Positions 30,926 to 40,232 of a stretch of 64,000 bases of DNA are shown piece after piece (position 1 is the first letter of the stretch; each line of letters opens with the position of its first letter). The DNA is from Terriglobus saanensis SP1PR4 (GTDB taxonomy: Bacteria > Acidobacteriota > Terriglobia > Terriglobales > Acidobacteriaceae). The position numbers and the translations under genes were made by a program. The notes below the pieces were generated by a model. That model was not told where the DNA came from and did no database searches. It saw only the letters and a list, made by a program, of their open reading frames with translations. The stretch is from assembly GCF_000179915.2 (NCBI RefSeq), contig NC_014963.1:3844001-3908000 (forward strand). The letters run 5' to 3'.

Positions 30926-31095
30926 GAACACCGTCTCTTGATCGGTGACTCAGTGCGAAGCACTCACTCCCTGAACCTTTCTGAGAGTAACGAAGCATTC
31001 ACGATCCCGCAAACGCGCAACGTGGAAAACCGGTGGAGAAACTCCCTACAATAGCCCTACGCCATAGCGAAAGCCTGCGTGAAATAAGGGGAAAC

Positions 31096-31635
31096 ATGGA
31101 AGCGAACGAAATTCAGGAATTTGTCGAAGACCAGGAGAAGGGACGCGAATCGCACCTCTACCCCGTCTCGTTCTCGATCAGCGTACTTGCGGTACTGGTA
31201 GCCCTTGTTACCGTCATGAGCCACCGCTCTCATACTGAAGCCATTCTCGCCCAGGCCCGTTCTACCGATGAATGGGGGCTTTATCAGGCAAAAAAGGTCC
31301 GGCAGAACCAGATCAACCTCGCCTCCGACCTTCTCGCAGTCGTGGCTCCTACCAATCCCACCGCATTGAAAGACCAGGCAGCGTACAAAGCGCACACCGC
31401 CAAGTGGGACAACGATCTGAAGGAGAGCGAAGAGCGCGCCCGCAAGTTAGAAGAAAAGGTCGAGCTCGCGGAACATCGGGCTTCTCGTTTCGATGCCGGG
31501 GAAGCCCTCCTGCAGATCGCGGTCGTTCTTTCTTCCATCACCCTCCTCACACGTCAGAGAACCTACTGGCTTTTGGGTCTGGCGATAGGAGCCGTCGGCT
31601 TAGCCTTCGCACTCACCGGATATCTGCTGCGTTAG
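31096..31635 (+). CDS. DUF4337 family membrane protein
   Basis: A 179-residue protein with one hydrophobic segment near 26-43 and two near the C terminus (about 137-176). Between them is a long charged helical stretch (DLKESEERARKLEEKVELAEHR) that is probably a coiled coil. This layout and the start EFVEDQEKGRESHLYPVS fit DUF4337, whose function is unknown. The ATG at 31096, after AAGGGG, is chosen; the frame opens at 31033. Confidence 0.8.
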   Translation: MEANEIQEFVEDQEKGRESHLYPVSFSISVLAVLVALVTVMSHRSHTEAILAQARSTDEWGLYQAKKVRQNQINLASDLLAVVAPTNPTALKDQAAYKAHTAKWDNDLKESEERARKLEEKVELAEHRASRFDAGEALLQIAVVLSSITLLTRQRTYWLLGLAIGAVGLAFALTGYLLR

Positions 31636-31685
31636 GCGGATATACTGGCAATTACTCGCATCCAGCGATCGGTTCGGAGAAAGCT

Positions 31686-32627
31686 ATGGCAATAGAGACG
31701 ACTGAGAAGATCTGGCACAACGGAAACCTCATCCCCTGGGAGAAAGCCCAGATCCACGTCATGAGCCATGTCGTCCACTATGGCTCTTCCATCTTTGAAG
31801 GTCTGCGCACCTACGGACAGGGTGATACCGCAGGCATCTTCCGCCTTCCGGAACACATGCAGCGCTTTCTGGATTCGGCAAAGATCTACCGCATGCCGAT
31901 TGACTACACCCTCGACCAACTCTGCGATGCCGTCCTGCAAGTCGTCGAAGCGAACGGCGTTGCTCCCTGTTACATCCGTCCCATCGCCTTCCGTGGATAC
32001 GGCGAGGTCGGTGTGAATCCCCTTCGTTCACCGATGGAGATCTACATCATCAATTACCCCTGGGGCAAATACGTGCCTGGCAATGCAGGTGCGGATGTCT
32101 GCGTTTCAAGTTGGAACCGCCTCGCGCCCAACACCATGCCTTCTCTCGCAAAAGCTGGCGGAAATTACATGAACTCGCAGCTGATCCGTATGGAAGCTGA
32201 AGTGAATGGCTACTCCGAGGGCATCGCGCTCGATGTGAATGGATACCTCTCCGAGGGTTCTGGCGAGAATCTCTTCCTCGTGCGCGGCGGCGTGCTCTAC
32301 ACCACACCGCTTGCGAACTCGGTGCTCAGCGGCATTACGCGCGCGTCCATCCTTACACTCGCCAAGGAACTCAACATCCCTGTCGTCGAGCAGACTCTGC
32401 CCCGCGAGATGCTTTACATCAGCGACGAAGCCTTCTTCACCGGCACCGCGGTTGAGGTCACGCATCTGCGCTCCGTCGATCGCATTCTCATAGGAGACGG
32501 CAATATGGGCCCGATCACAAAGCTCCTTCATGATGAGTTCTTTGCCCTTGTGAACGGCAAGAAAGCCGACCGTCACAACTGGCTCACGCCCGTGAAGGTC
32601 AAATCCGCGGAAGCCGTTCCCGCATAA
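31686..32627 (+). CDS. ilvE: Branched-chain amino acid aminotransferase
   Basis: A 313-residue fold-type IV PLP enzyme that makes or breaks down leucine, isoleucine and valine. WHNGNLIPWEKAQIHVMSH and GSSIFEGLRTY open the protein. The Schiff-base lysine lies in PSLAKAGGNYMNS, and SEGSGENLFLVRGG and VLSGITRASI bind cofactor phosphate. The frame extends far upstream; the ATG at 31686, preceded by GGAGAAAG, is the true start. A terminator follows. Confidence 0.95.
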   Translation: MAIETTEKIWHNGNLIPWEKAQIHVMSHVVHYGSSIFEGLRTYGQGDTAGIFRLPEHMQRFLDSAKIYRMPIDYTLDQLCDAVLQVVEANGVAPCYIRPIAFRGYGEVGVNPLRSPMEIYIINYPWGKYVPGNAGADVCVSSWNRLAPNTMPSLAKAGGNYMNSQLIRMEAEVNGYSEGIALDVNGYLSEGSGENLFLVRGGVLYTTPLANSVLSGITRASILTLAKELNIPVVEQTLPREMLYISDEAFFTGTAVEVTHLRSVDRILIGDGNMGPITKLLHDEFFALVNGKKADRHNWLTPVKVKSAEAVPA

Positions 32628-32646
32628 CCTGTAACTTGCGGACGAA

Positions 32647-32678
32647 AAAGGGCAGCCGGAGATCGGCTGCCCTTTCTA
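32647..32678 (+). terminator. Terminator after ilvE
   Basis: AAAGGGCAGCCG pairs with CGGCTGCCCTTT around GAGAT; the stem ends in a TTT run followed by C. Confidence 0.8.
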
Positions 32679-32703
32679 TGTCTTTCGTAATTCCTACGAC
32701 ATA

Positions 32704-32743
32704 CTTTGTCCTTCCGTAGCGAAGCGAAGGAATCTGCTTTTTC
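32704..32743. repeat. Dispersed intergenic repeat A
   Basis: Contains CCGTAGCGAAGCGAAGGAAT and the closing CTGCTTTTTC. It lies between the convergent ilvE and serine hydrolase genes. Confidence 0.65.
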
Positions 32744-32775
32744 AGTTATCGAGTCGAGCTAGTAACATCGACCAC

Positions 32776-33810
32776 TTACTGCAAAGCTAACTTCGACAGC
32801 TCTTCCATAATCTGGTCTGGAGCCTTGCCACTCTCATTCCCAAGAACAATGACATTGACATCCTCCGCCGGGAAATACGTCATGTAGTTATTGAATCCAT
32901 ACACGCTCCCCGAATGCATCACAGTCTTATGCCCGGCAACCTCTCCCATCACAAGGCCCATCCCATGGAGCGCTTTCACAGGAGTCGTCATCTTAGTGAA
33001 AGACGCGGGCGATAGCACCTTCCCTCCAAACAGCGCATTCTCCCACTTCAAAAGATCGTGCGTCGTGGAGTGAATTGCACCCGCAGCGAAAGACACGCTC
33101 GTACTTGTATACCCTGCCCGGATGAGCACGCCATCTTTCAATTCATAGCCTACTGCGCGATGCGGAAGGATCATCGTATCCACACCAAGCCGCGATTCTT
33201 TCATTCCTACGGGACCGAAGATATTTTCCTGTAAGAACACTCCGAGATCCTGCCCACTGACTCGTTCGATCACCATCCCCAGGACGTCATAACCTGAGTT
33301 GCTGTAGTTGTACTTGGTGCCCGGCTCAAAATCCAAAGGCAGATCTCGAAACTTCTCCAGTAGCTGCGCACGCGTCTTCACCGCCGCACTCCATTGGTCA
33401 TAGCCTGCAAAATCCGTCACATTCGGAATTCCGCTCGTATGCGTCAATAACTCCGCCAGCGTAATCTTCTCCCATGTCTTCGGCGTGTCCGGAAGATACT
33501 TGCTCAGCAAATCGTCCGTCTTCAACTTGCCACGTTCTTCCAGCAGCAGAACGCTCGCGGCCGTAAACTGCTTCGTAATCGAACCTAACCGAAACCGTGT
33601 ATCCGGAGCATTCGGAATCGACCACTCCGCATCGGCCATGCCGTATCCCTTGTCCAGCAGAACACTGCCGTGCCGCACTACCAGCACAGTCCCCATGTAC
33701 TCATGCTTGTCCACATACGCCTGCACCGCCGCATTCATCTGCTTCGAAACAGAACTCTGCGCCCCAGCGGAGATCGCCAGCAGCAACGCACAAACTGGAA
33801 GTTTTCTCAT
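32776..33810 (-). CDS. Secreted serine hydrolase of the class C beta-lactamase family
   Basis: A 344-residue exported protein with a signal peptide ending near SAGAQS. The serine beta-lactamase-like fold has the catalytic SITK (LGSITKQFTAAS), the YSN tyrosine motif in YNYSNSGYDVLG, and the third motif as HSGS in VMHSGSVYGFNN. Such proteins can be DD-peptidases, esterases or D-aminopeptidases. True beta-lactamase activity should not be assumed from the family alone. Confidence 0.9.
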   Translation of the reverse strand: MRKLPVCALLLAISAGAQSSVSKQMNAAVQAYVDKHEYMGTVLVVRHGSVLLDKGYGMADAEWSIPNAPDTRFRLGSITKQFTAASVLLLEERGKLKTDDLLSKYLPDTPKTWEKITLAELLTHTSGIPNVTDFAGYDQWSAAVKTRAQLLEKFRDLPLDFEPGTKYNYSNSGYDVLGMVIERVSGQDLGVFLQENIFGPVGMKESRLGVDTMILPHRAVGYELKDGVLIRAGYTSTSVSFAAGAIHSTTHDLLKWENALFGGKVLSPASFTKMTTPVKALHGMGLVMGEVAGHKTVMHSGSVYGFNNYMTYFPAEDVNVIVLGNESGKAPDQIMEELSKLALQ

Positions 33811-33872
33811 TGCGCTTACTGTAAGCGAGTCGAGCCAGGATGCAAAGCCGATGATCTGGCGAGCTACTGCAA

Positions 33873-34643
33873 CTACGAGATGAACTTTAGAAGATTAGGA
33901 CTGGGATAACACGCGCTGTCTGTTCCGACGCAAAACGTCAGGTTCCATCCCGTCTGCGTATTCGCCAATTTCGTGGGCACGTCGATGGTGAAGCTAACCC
34001 GGTCGCCTGGCCTCCAGTTCCCTTGCATCTCCGGATAAATCTTGCTTTGAGTCCGCTCTCGATTCGTGAGCTGCGTGCAATAAATTTTCACTGTATTGAA
34101 GGTCGGATTGTTCGGCTCGTTGGGAACAGTGAACGATACCTGGTAACGCACCGCATCCGGCTGATCGCTCCTGGTCACCTTGATGCCCATATTGCTCGAT
34201 GCATTCACTGCCTGTAAAGCACTCGTCCCTGCTGCAGCAGTAGAGGCAACGGCATTTGAGAAAGGAATCTCCGTTTGCGGCAGCGGATACAGACACTGCT
34301 GCGTGATCTTTCCCTTGCTATCCGAGATAAAGGCTGTATCGATGAAGAAGAGCAGGTTCCGGCAGGACTGTTGCAGACTATGCGTATTAACTGCCTGTTG
34401 AATCAGGTCCGCTTGCATCTTGGCTCGATTCAACTCACGCGTGCTGCGATCGTTATACGAGGCCATCGCAAGATTGCCGACCAGTCCCAACGCCGTGGCA
34501 AGCAATCCGATCACAGCGGGATTGCTCCACTTCAGCGTCTGTGCAGACTTCTGTGCCGAAGCAAACTTATCGGCTAACTTCGGCGGCGCTACCTCCGATG
34601 CCGCATCGGATAAATCGGGAGCTTCGATCTGAGAGTGAGCCAT
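33873..34643 (-). CDS. Uncharacterised single-pass membrane protein
   Basis: A 256-residue protein with a polar N terminus, one hydrophobic segment near residues 43-62 (PAVIGLLATALGLVGNLA) and a helical stretch. The C-terminal part (about 125-256) looks like a beta-sandwich with strands such as RYQVSFTVPNEP and DRVSFTIDVPT. Cysteines at C94, C117, C190, C239 and C246 are consistent with disulfides in an exported domain. No family is recognised. Confidence 0.6.
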   Translation of the reverse strand: MAHSQIEAPDLSDAASEVAPPKLADKFASAQKSAQTLKWSNPAVIGLLATALGLVGNLAMASYNDRSTRELNRAKMQADLIQQAVNTHSLQQSCRNLLFFIDTAFISDSKGKITQQCLYPLPQTEIPFSNAVASTAAAGTSALQAVNASSNMGIKVTRSDQPDAVRYQVSFTVPNEPNNPTFNTVKIYCTQLTNRERTQSKIYPEMQGNWRPGDRVSFTIDVPTKLANTQTGWNLTFCVGTDSACYPSPNLLKFIS

Positions 34644-34762
34644 GCGTCTCCTGCCAACGGATAAGGCCGCAGTCGCTACATTCCGACGACAGCCTCCTCC
34701 GTTGTTCTAAAAGACACGTCAACACACAAAAAAATTCCCTTCAGAACTACTTCGTATGCCAA

Positions 34763-36109
34763 CTAAGGCTTCGTGGAGACTTCATCAGGAGTCGCCGTTG
34801 CCGCAGCTTCGTGCGTCTGCCACCCTGGCAGCTGCTGCGATCCAGTAATCAAACGCGCACCCTCTTCAAAGAAGAGATACGTATAAGCCCAGGAACGAAA
34901 GACCGAAAGCCGGTTGCGGAATCCAATCAGGAAGAAGATATGCACGATCAACCAGGCAATCCACGCAGGAAAGCCGCTCAGGTCGGCCTTGAAAGGCCAC
35001 GCGACGCGCGCCACCGCGGCCTTTCTTCCGATCGTTGCCATATCTCCCTTGTCGAAGTAATGGAACGTCTTCTTTATGGGTTCTCCGCGCAGAAGATGCT
35101 TGATACTTTCTGCGGTGTAAGTGCCCATCTGCATTGCAGGCTGTGCTACTCCCGGGACCTGTTTGCCATCGATCTCCACATGGGCAAGATCGCCGCAGAT
35201 AAAGATCTCTTCATGTCCTGCGGGATGGAGATAGCCATCCACCACAACGCATCCGCGCCGATCTGTCTCCACGCCCAATAGCTTTCCAAGGGGAGAAGCC
35301 TGCACACCTGCAGCCCACAACGTCACGACAGAGTCGATCTTCTCGTCGCCGACCATTACGTATCCCGGCTTTACATCCGTTACGTGAGCGTTCGTACGCA
35401 CATTCACGCCCAGGCCCGCGAGTTGCTCGAGCGCCTTCTTCTGCAGGTCCTCGGGGTACATGCTCAACACATGCGGTGATCCCTCAAGAATCGTCACCTG
35501 CGCCGTCGATGGATTGATGTGCTTGAAGTCGCTCTTCATGTAAAGCTTCGCAATGTCCGAGATAGAACCTGCCAGCTCCACGCCCGTCGGTCCGCCGCCA
35601 ATGATTACGAAGTTCAGAGCCGGATGCTGGCCTGTCTCCTGCATCTCGTTTTCAGCAAGTTCAAACGCCAGCAGAACACGACGGCGAATCTCCAGCGCAT
35701 CTTCGATTGTCTTGAGTCCAGGCGCCAGCGCGGCCCAATCGTCGCGCCCGAAGTACGAGTGAGTCGATCCCGTAGCTATCACAAGATAGTCATACCTCAG
35801 TACGGTCCCGGATTTGAGCGTGACGCGGCGCGTGTCTTTGTCCACCGCAATGACTTCGTCCATCAGCACTTCTGTATTGGGCGAACGAAGAATCGCCCGG
35901 ATCGGTTGCGCAATGTCAGCGGGAGAAAGCACCGCCAACGCCACCTGGTAGAGCAGCGGCTGAAAGGTGTGATGGTTCTTCCGATCCACCAGCGTCAGAT
36001 TGACCGGCGCATCAGCCAATCCCTTGGCAACGTTCAATCCGGCGAATCCAGCACCCAGGATCAAGACACGTTTCTGCTCCGCCGTCGCTAAGTCCTGCAT
36101 ACCCTTCAC
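34763..36109 (-). CDS. ndh: Type II NADH:quinone oxidoreductase (NDH-2)
   Basis: A 448-residue FAD enzyme that passes electrons from NADH to quinone without pumping protons. FAD motif: VLILGAGFAGLNVAKGLA (14-31). NADH motif: FVIIGGGPTGVELAGSISD (about 168-186). Quinone-site region: AQPAMQMGTYTAE. The C-terminal membrane-binding part, with AWIAWLIVHIFFLIGF, is typical of bacterial NDH-2. Alternative family members oxidise other quinone donors, but the length and tail favour NDH-2. Confidence 0.88.
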   Translation of the reverse strand: MKGMQDLATAEQKRVLILGAGFAGLNVAKGLADAPVNLTLVDRKNHHTFQPLLYQVALAVLSPADIAQPIRAILRSPNTEVLMDEVIAVDKDTRRVTLKSGTVLRYDYLVIATGSTHSYFGRDDWAALAPGLKTIEDALEIRRRVLLAFELAENEMQETGQHPALNFVIIGGGPTGVELAGSISDIAKLYMKSDFKHINPSTAQVTILEGSPHVLSMYPEDLQKKALEQLAGLGVNVRTNAHVTDVKPGYVMVGDEKIDSVVTLWAAGVQASPLGKLLGVETDRRGCVVVDGYLHPAGHEEIFICGDLAHVEIDGKQVPGVAQPAMQMGTYTAESIKHLLRGEPIKKTFHYFDKGDMATIGRKAAVARVAWPFKADLSGFPAWIAWLIVHIFFLIGFRNRLSVFRSWAYTYLFFEEGARLITGSQQLPGWQTHEAAATATPDEVSTKP

Positions 36110-36205
36110 CTCGCATCATCTCTCAGCTTCACTGTTCAGATGCCCGGGATGGTCATTTCGTCTCACACAAGATTCATTTCACGGGGAGACAGAGCGATCC
36201 GGCGG

Positions 36206-37621
36206 TTATTCCGTTGCAACCAACCCGGCATGCCGCTTGGTAAACAAACTCACAATAACCAGCGCCAACAGGGATACCAGCAGCGCAGGAAGAATCGCGT
36301 CCCTCTCCGCCACAACACGCGGAAACCAACCACTCACACGCTCCCAACTCACCGTGATCACCGTTCCCGCAGCGATACTGGCCACCGCCCCCGCGGCCGT
36401 TGCCCGCTTCCAGAAGAAAGCCGCCAGAATCACAGGCGTAAGCGCAGCCGAGTAAATCGTGTAGGCATACAGGGTCTTCTTCAGCACACTCTCCGTCCCC
36501 AGAGATTGAAACAGCGCCCACAGACCGAGCAGCGCCACCATCCCGCGAGACACCAGAAGAATCTCCTTGTTCTTGGCACCCGGCCTGACGTAACGGATAA
36601 AAACATCATTCACTAGGTTGGTCGAAGGGGAAAACAGATAGTTGTTGGCCGTCGAGATGATCTTTGCAAAGATCGCACCCATCATCACCGCCCCAAGAAT
36701 CCCCGGCAATCCGTGCAGCGCCGAGTACGCCAGGATCTCGCGCGGACGCGCATGCACCTCGCCCGTGGGAAACAGAGCAGATCCCACAACAGCAATCGCC
36801 ACAATAATCGTCTCCAGAATCACCGTGCCGATGATCCATCCAACCACCGCCTGTCGTGCGTCCTTCTCACTCTTTGCGGAGAAAAACTTTTGATACATCG
36901 ACTGGTTTCCGAGCATCAACAGGCACGTCGGCAGAAACAGCTCCAGAGCCTGCCATCCACTCAAATCGCCGAGGACCTGAAAGTGCGTCGCCGGAAGCGC
37001 GGCGTGAACTGCGCCCCAACCTCCCGCGCTATGCGCCAGCAGGGGCAGCGCCACCAACATCGTGACGGTAGTCAGCATTCCAATGGCAACGTCCATGTAC
37101 GCAACAGAACTCATACCCGCAATCGCCGTGAATACGATGACGAATCCTGCCAGGATGTAGCGCCCCATAATCGGCGTGACCACATCCGGAAAAATCAGGT
37201 GCAAAATATCTCCGCCACCAATCAACTGGTAACTCGTAATCGCCGTGTAAGTGAACAACACGGCAATCACCCCCAGCACGCGCGCCGTCTGGTTGTAGCG
37301 CGCCTCCAGTAAGTCGGGAATGGTGAACTGCGCAAACTTTCGGGCACGTGGCGCGATGAAATAGATCAGCAGCAATCCAGCCCAGCCTCCACCACCCTGC
37401 CACAGTGCTGCGAACCCATGCCGGTAAGCGTTCTCCGCTCCACCCAGCAGACTGCCCGAACCAATCCAGCTCGAGAGCAGCGTAAACACCAGCACAAACG
37501 CGGGCAGACTTCGCCCAGCCACCAGGTAATCCGCCTTCGTCTTCACCTTACCCAGCCGCGACAAACTCACTGCCAGCAGCGAAAGTACGATCAACCCAAC
37601 CACAACGCCGTAAAGATTCAT
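36206..37621 (-). CDS. Sodium:solute symporter family transporter
   Basis: A 471-residue transporter with about 13 membrane segments. It includes TKADYLVAGRSLPAFVLVFT at the first helix boundary, SSWIGSGSLLGGAENAYRHG, and AGMSSVAYMDVAIGMLT, as in the SSS (LeuT-fold) family. The solute cannot be read; family members carry sugars, amino acids, acetate or vitamins. The open frame continues upstream to 38071, but the ATG at 37621 starts the first helix and is chosen. The divergent neighbour is a molybdoenzyme subunit. Confidence 0.88.
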   Translation of the reverse strand: MNLYGVVVGLIVLSLLAVSLSRLGKVKTKADYLVAGRSLPAFVLVFTLLSSWIGSGSLLGGAENAYRHGFAALWQGGGGWAGLLLIYFIAPRARKFAQFTIPDLLEARYNQTARVLGVIAVLFTYTAITSYQLIGGGDILHLIFPDVVTPIMGRYILAGFVIVFTAIAGMSSVAYMDVAIGMLTTVTMLVALPLLAHSAGGWGAVHAALPATHFQVLGDLSGWQALELFLPTCLLMLGNQSMYQKFFSAKSEKDARQAVVGWIIGTVILETIIVAIAVVGSALFPTGEVHARPREILAYSALHGLPGILGAVMMGAIFAKIISTANNYLFSPSTNLVNDVFIRYVRPGAKNKEILLVSRGMVALLGLWALFQSLGTESVLKKTLYAYTIYSAALTPVILAAFFWKRATAAGAVASIAAGTVITVSWERVSGWFPRVVAERDAILPALLVSLLALVIVSLFTKRHAGLVATE

Positions 37622-37671
37622 AAGTGCCAGCAGTGTACTCGCAAGAACCTCATAACCTGTAGCGAACGCCC

Positions 37672-37729
37672 TGTGCCCCATTCTTTCGCGTACTTTGCGA
37701 AAGGGTGGGGTCGCGCGGAGCGCACAAAC
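37672..37729. repeat. Repeat B hairpin between the symporter and the molybdoenzyme gene
   Basis: CATTCTTTCGC pairs with GCGAAAGGGTG (two G-U pairs) around GTACTTT, followed by TCGCGCGGAGCGCACAAAC. Other copies lie at 19408, 40018 and 47066. This copy is in a divergent region, not at a 3' end. Confidence 0.7.
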
Positions 37730-37822
37730 GGATTTGTCAGGGATCTGCTTTTCAAACCATCCGAATCCAAGAAACACCCCACTATTTCCATCACATCCCC
37801 AACAACCCGCATCCAACCGAAA

Positions 37823-40006
37823 ATGCCAGACAATCCCAAGCTCACCGGAGCACCCGTTCGCCTGGAAGGCCGGGCTAAGGTCACCGGCGCGGCGCGCTAC
37901 ACGGGAGACTTCGCCGACGAAACCCTGTCCGCCTATCTCCATCCCGGCGAGACGCCGAAGAAGGTCCTCTACGCGGCAGCGGTGCAGAGCACGATTCCCG
38001 CTGGCCGCATCCTCGCCCTCCACACCGAAGCAGCAGAGCAGATCGTGGGCGTGCACGCGATCCTCACACACAAAAACGCACCACGTCTCAAAAAAGCGCG
38101 CAGCCTCATGCAGTCCGAACTAGCCAAATATCTTCCGCTGCAGAACGACACAATCCACTATCACGGCCAGCCCATCGCGCTCGTCATAGCAGAGAACTCC
38201 GAAGCCGCAAATCACGCCATCACCCTCATCTATGCGACGTATGCCGAGTCTCCGGCGCACGTCGACTTCGAGGCGAATCTGCACAAAGCCCAGCCCGAAA
38301 AAAAAGTAGGCTCGGGCGAAGCTGGTCACAAAGAACGAGGCCATCCCCAACACGAGTTCAACAAATCTGAAGTACAGATCGACCACATCTACACCACCGA
38401 CCCCACGCACCATAACGCGATGGAACCCGGCGCAACGCTCGCCCACTGGCACGCGCCTTCTAAAACAGAATCCATCGAACTCACCTGCATCTGCTCCACT
38501 CAGTTTGTCTACGGAGACGCCATCTTTCTGGGCGAAGCCTTCGACCTTGGCATGCGCGACGGCATGCTCCGTCTCGGTCTACAGATCGGGCTCGGCGCGG
38601 AGATGTCATCGAAGGTACGCGTGGCCGCTCCGCTCATCGGCGGCGGCTTCGGTTCCAAGGGTAACAACTCGCATCTCGCGCTCGCGGCCATGGCGGCCAA
38701 ATATACGGGGCATCCCGTCAAACTCGTTCTCACACGCCCGCAGACCTTCAGCATGATGCCGTATCGCGGCGGGGCCTGCCAGCGCATCCGGCTCGGCGCG
38801 GACAGCACCGGTCGTATCTCCACGCTCATGCAGGAAGGCATTCTGCAGAACGCTGAGACCGGCACCTTCATTGAACCCATCGGCGAGATGACCTCGCATC
38901 TCTACAACGTTCCCAACACCCTCATCGACCATCAGAGCGTCCGCCTCAACGTGAACGCCACGGGATGGATGCGCGCCCCTGGCATCACGCCCGCGCAGTT
39001 TGCGCTCGAAAGCGCACTCGACGAACTCGCCGACAAACTCGCCATCGATCCCATCGAGTTGCGGCTCATCAACTACGCCGAAAAAGATCCGGACACAGGT
39101 AAGGAATGGTCTTCCAAGAAACTCCGCGAGTGCTACATCGCGGGCGCATCGGCCATCGGTTGGCACAAGCGCAACGTGGAGACACGCGAAGGCGAAGAGG
39201 CCATCGGCTACGGTATGGCGACTGCGGTTTATCCGACCAATCACTTCCCTTCCACGGCGCGACTCACTCTCAATGCAGATGGCACCGTTCTGGTGCAGGC
39301 CTCGGCTCAGGAGATCGGCCAGGGCACCATCACCACCCTCGGCGTCATCGCTGCCGAGGCCCTTGGTTTGCCACTTACGCAGGTCCGCGTCGAAGTGGGC
39401 GATACCACTCTACCCATGGCCTTCATGGCGGGCGGCTCATCGACATCGCTCTCCGTCGGCACAGCCATCCTCGACGCCGCAAAGAAACTCCGTAAGAAGA
39501 TGACCCAAACGCAAGAGCGTCCACTCTCCGTCAAAGGCATCGCCGGTCGCACCTTCGGTCGCTCCAAATATGGTCGCGCAGCCTTCGGTGCACAGTTCGT
39601 CCGCGTCGCAGTGAATCACCATACGGGTAAGATCCGTGTCACCCATATGGCAGGGGCCTTTGCTGCAGGTCGCATCCTGAACCCACGCACAGCTCGCTCT
39701 CAATTTTTAGGCGGCATGGTCATGGGTCTCGGTCACGCCCTGATGGAACAGACTTCGCTCGATCTGACTCACGGCGCATGGGTCAATGCCAATCTCGGAG
39801 AAGCCCACGTTCCCACCAACGCGGACATCCCCGAGATCACAATTCAGATGATCGAAGAAGACGACTCGCGAGGCTCAGATCTTGGAGCAAAAGGCATTGG
39901 TGAGATCGGCATCACCGGAGTCGCCGCGGCCATCGCCAACGCCGTCTACAACGCCACAGGCAAACGCATCCGCTCACTCCCAATCACCCTCGACAAAGTT
40001 CTATAG
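37823..40006 (+). CDS. Molybdopterin-binding subunit of a xanthine dehydrogenase/aldehyde oxidase family enzyme
   Basis: A 727-residue molybdenum-cofactor subunit. It has the N-terminal KVTGAARYTGDFADE, the MPT-binding loop IGGGFGSKGNNSHLALA, MEPGATLA, and the C-terminal catalytic-glutamate motif GAKGIGEIGITGVAAA. This size and layout fit PaoC/YagR-like subunits. Such enzymes normally need a [2Fe-2S] subunit and an FAD subunit, usually encoded next door; neither is present within the window. The ATG at 37823 gives the normal family start. Substrate is unknown (aldehyde or N-heterocycle). Confidence 0.88.
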   Translation: MPDNPKLTGAPVRLEGRAKVTGAARYTGDFADETLSAYLHPGETPKKVLYAAAVQSTIPAGRILALHTEAAEQIVGVHAILTHKNAPRLKKARSLMQSELAKYLPLQNDTIHYHGQPIALVIAENSEAANHAITLIYATYAESPAHVDFEANLHKAQPEKKVGSGEAGHKERGHPQHEFNKSEVQIDHIYTTDPTHHNAMEPGATLAHWHAPSKTESIELTCICSTQFVYGDAIFLGEAFDLGMRDGMLRLGLQIGLGAEMSSKVRVAAPLIGGGFGSKGNNSHLALAAMAAKYTGHPVKLVLTRPQTFSMMPYRGGACQRIRLGADSTGRISTLMQEGILQNAETGTFIEPIGEMTSHLYNVPNTLIDHQSVRLNVNATGWMRAPGITPAQFALESALDELADKLAIDPIELRLINYAEKDPDTGKEWSSKKLRECYIAGASAIGWHKRNVETREGEEAIGYGMATAVYPTNHFPSTARLTLNADGTVLVQASAQEIGQGTITTLGVIAAEALGLPLTQVRVEVGDTTLPMAFMAGGSSTSLSVGTAILDAAKKLRKKMTQTQERPLSVKGIAGRTFGRSKYGRAAFGAQFVRVAVNHHTGKIRVTHMAGAFAAGRILNPRTARSQFLGGMVMGLGHALMEQTSLDLTHGAWVNANLGEAHVPTNADIPEITIQMIEEDDSRGSDLGAKGIGEIGITGVAAAIANAVYNATGKRIRSLPITLDKVL

Positions 40007-40017
40007 CCTCCGACGTC

Positions 40018-40206
40018 GTGCCCCCTTCTTTCTCGGCTTTATCGAGAAAGGGTGGGTCGCGCGGAGCGCACAAACCTGATGTATTAGGAAGCCCACAACC
40101 GGGTGCCCCATGTCCCGCCTTTGGGACATGGGTTATGCGCAAAGCGCATCCTTCGCCAAGAGCGAAAAAAGCAGATCCCTTCGCTTCGCACGGGATGACA
40201 AAAAAG
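40018..40206. repeat. Composite of repeats B, C and A
   Basis: Repeat B (40018-40075), repeat C (40101-40156) and inverted repeat A (40163-40206) lie in a row between the convergent molybdoenzyme and yihY genes. C contains CCCATGTCCC pairing with GGGACATGGG, and then ATGCGC pairing with GCGCAT. Confidence 0.75.
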
Positions 40207-40232
40207 TTACGGTGGAAAGATGCCTGACACTT

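Larger units (their letters stand above)
30021..31095. other. Leader and upstream region of the rRNA operon
   Basis: Just over 1 kb with no supported gene. From the 16S side it contains a small hairpin (30040-30056, CTTACGAC and GTCGTAAG), the 5' arm of the 16S processing stem, a boxA-like element, two possible promoters and a 73-bp tandem repeat. The far end must hold the promoter of the divergent DUF4337 gene. Confidence 0.6.

Noticed and set aside
37622-38071. N-terminal extension of the sodium:solute symporter
   Set aside because: The extra residues are opposite the molybdoenzyme gene, cysteine-rich and not membrane-like; the family starts at 37621.
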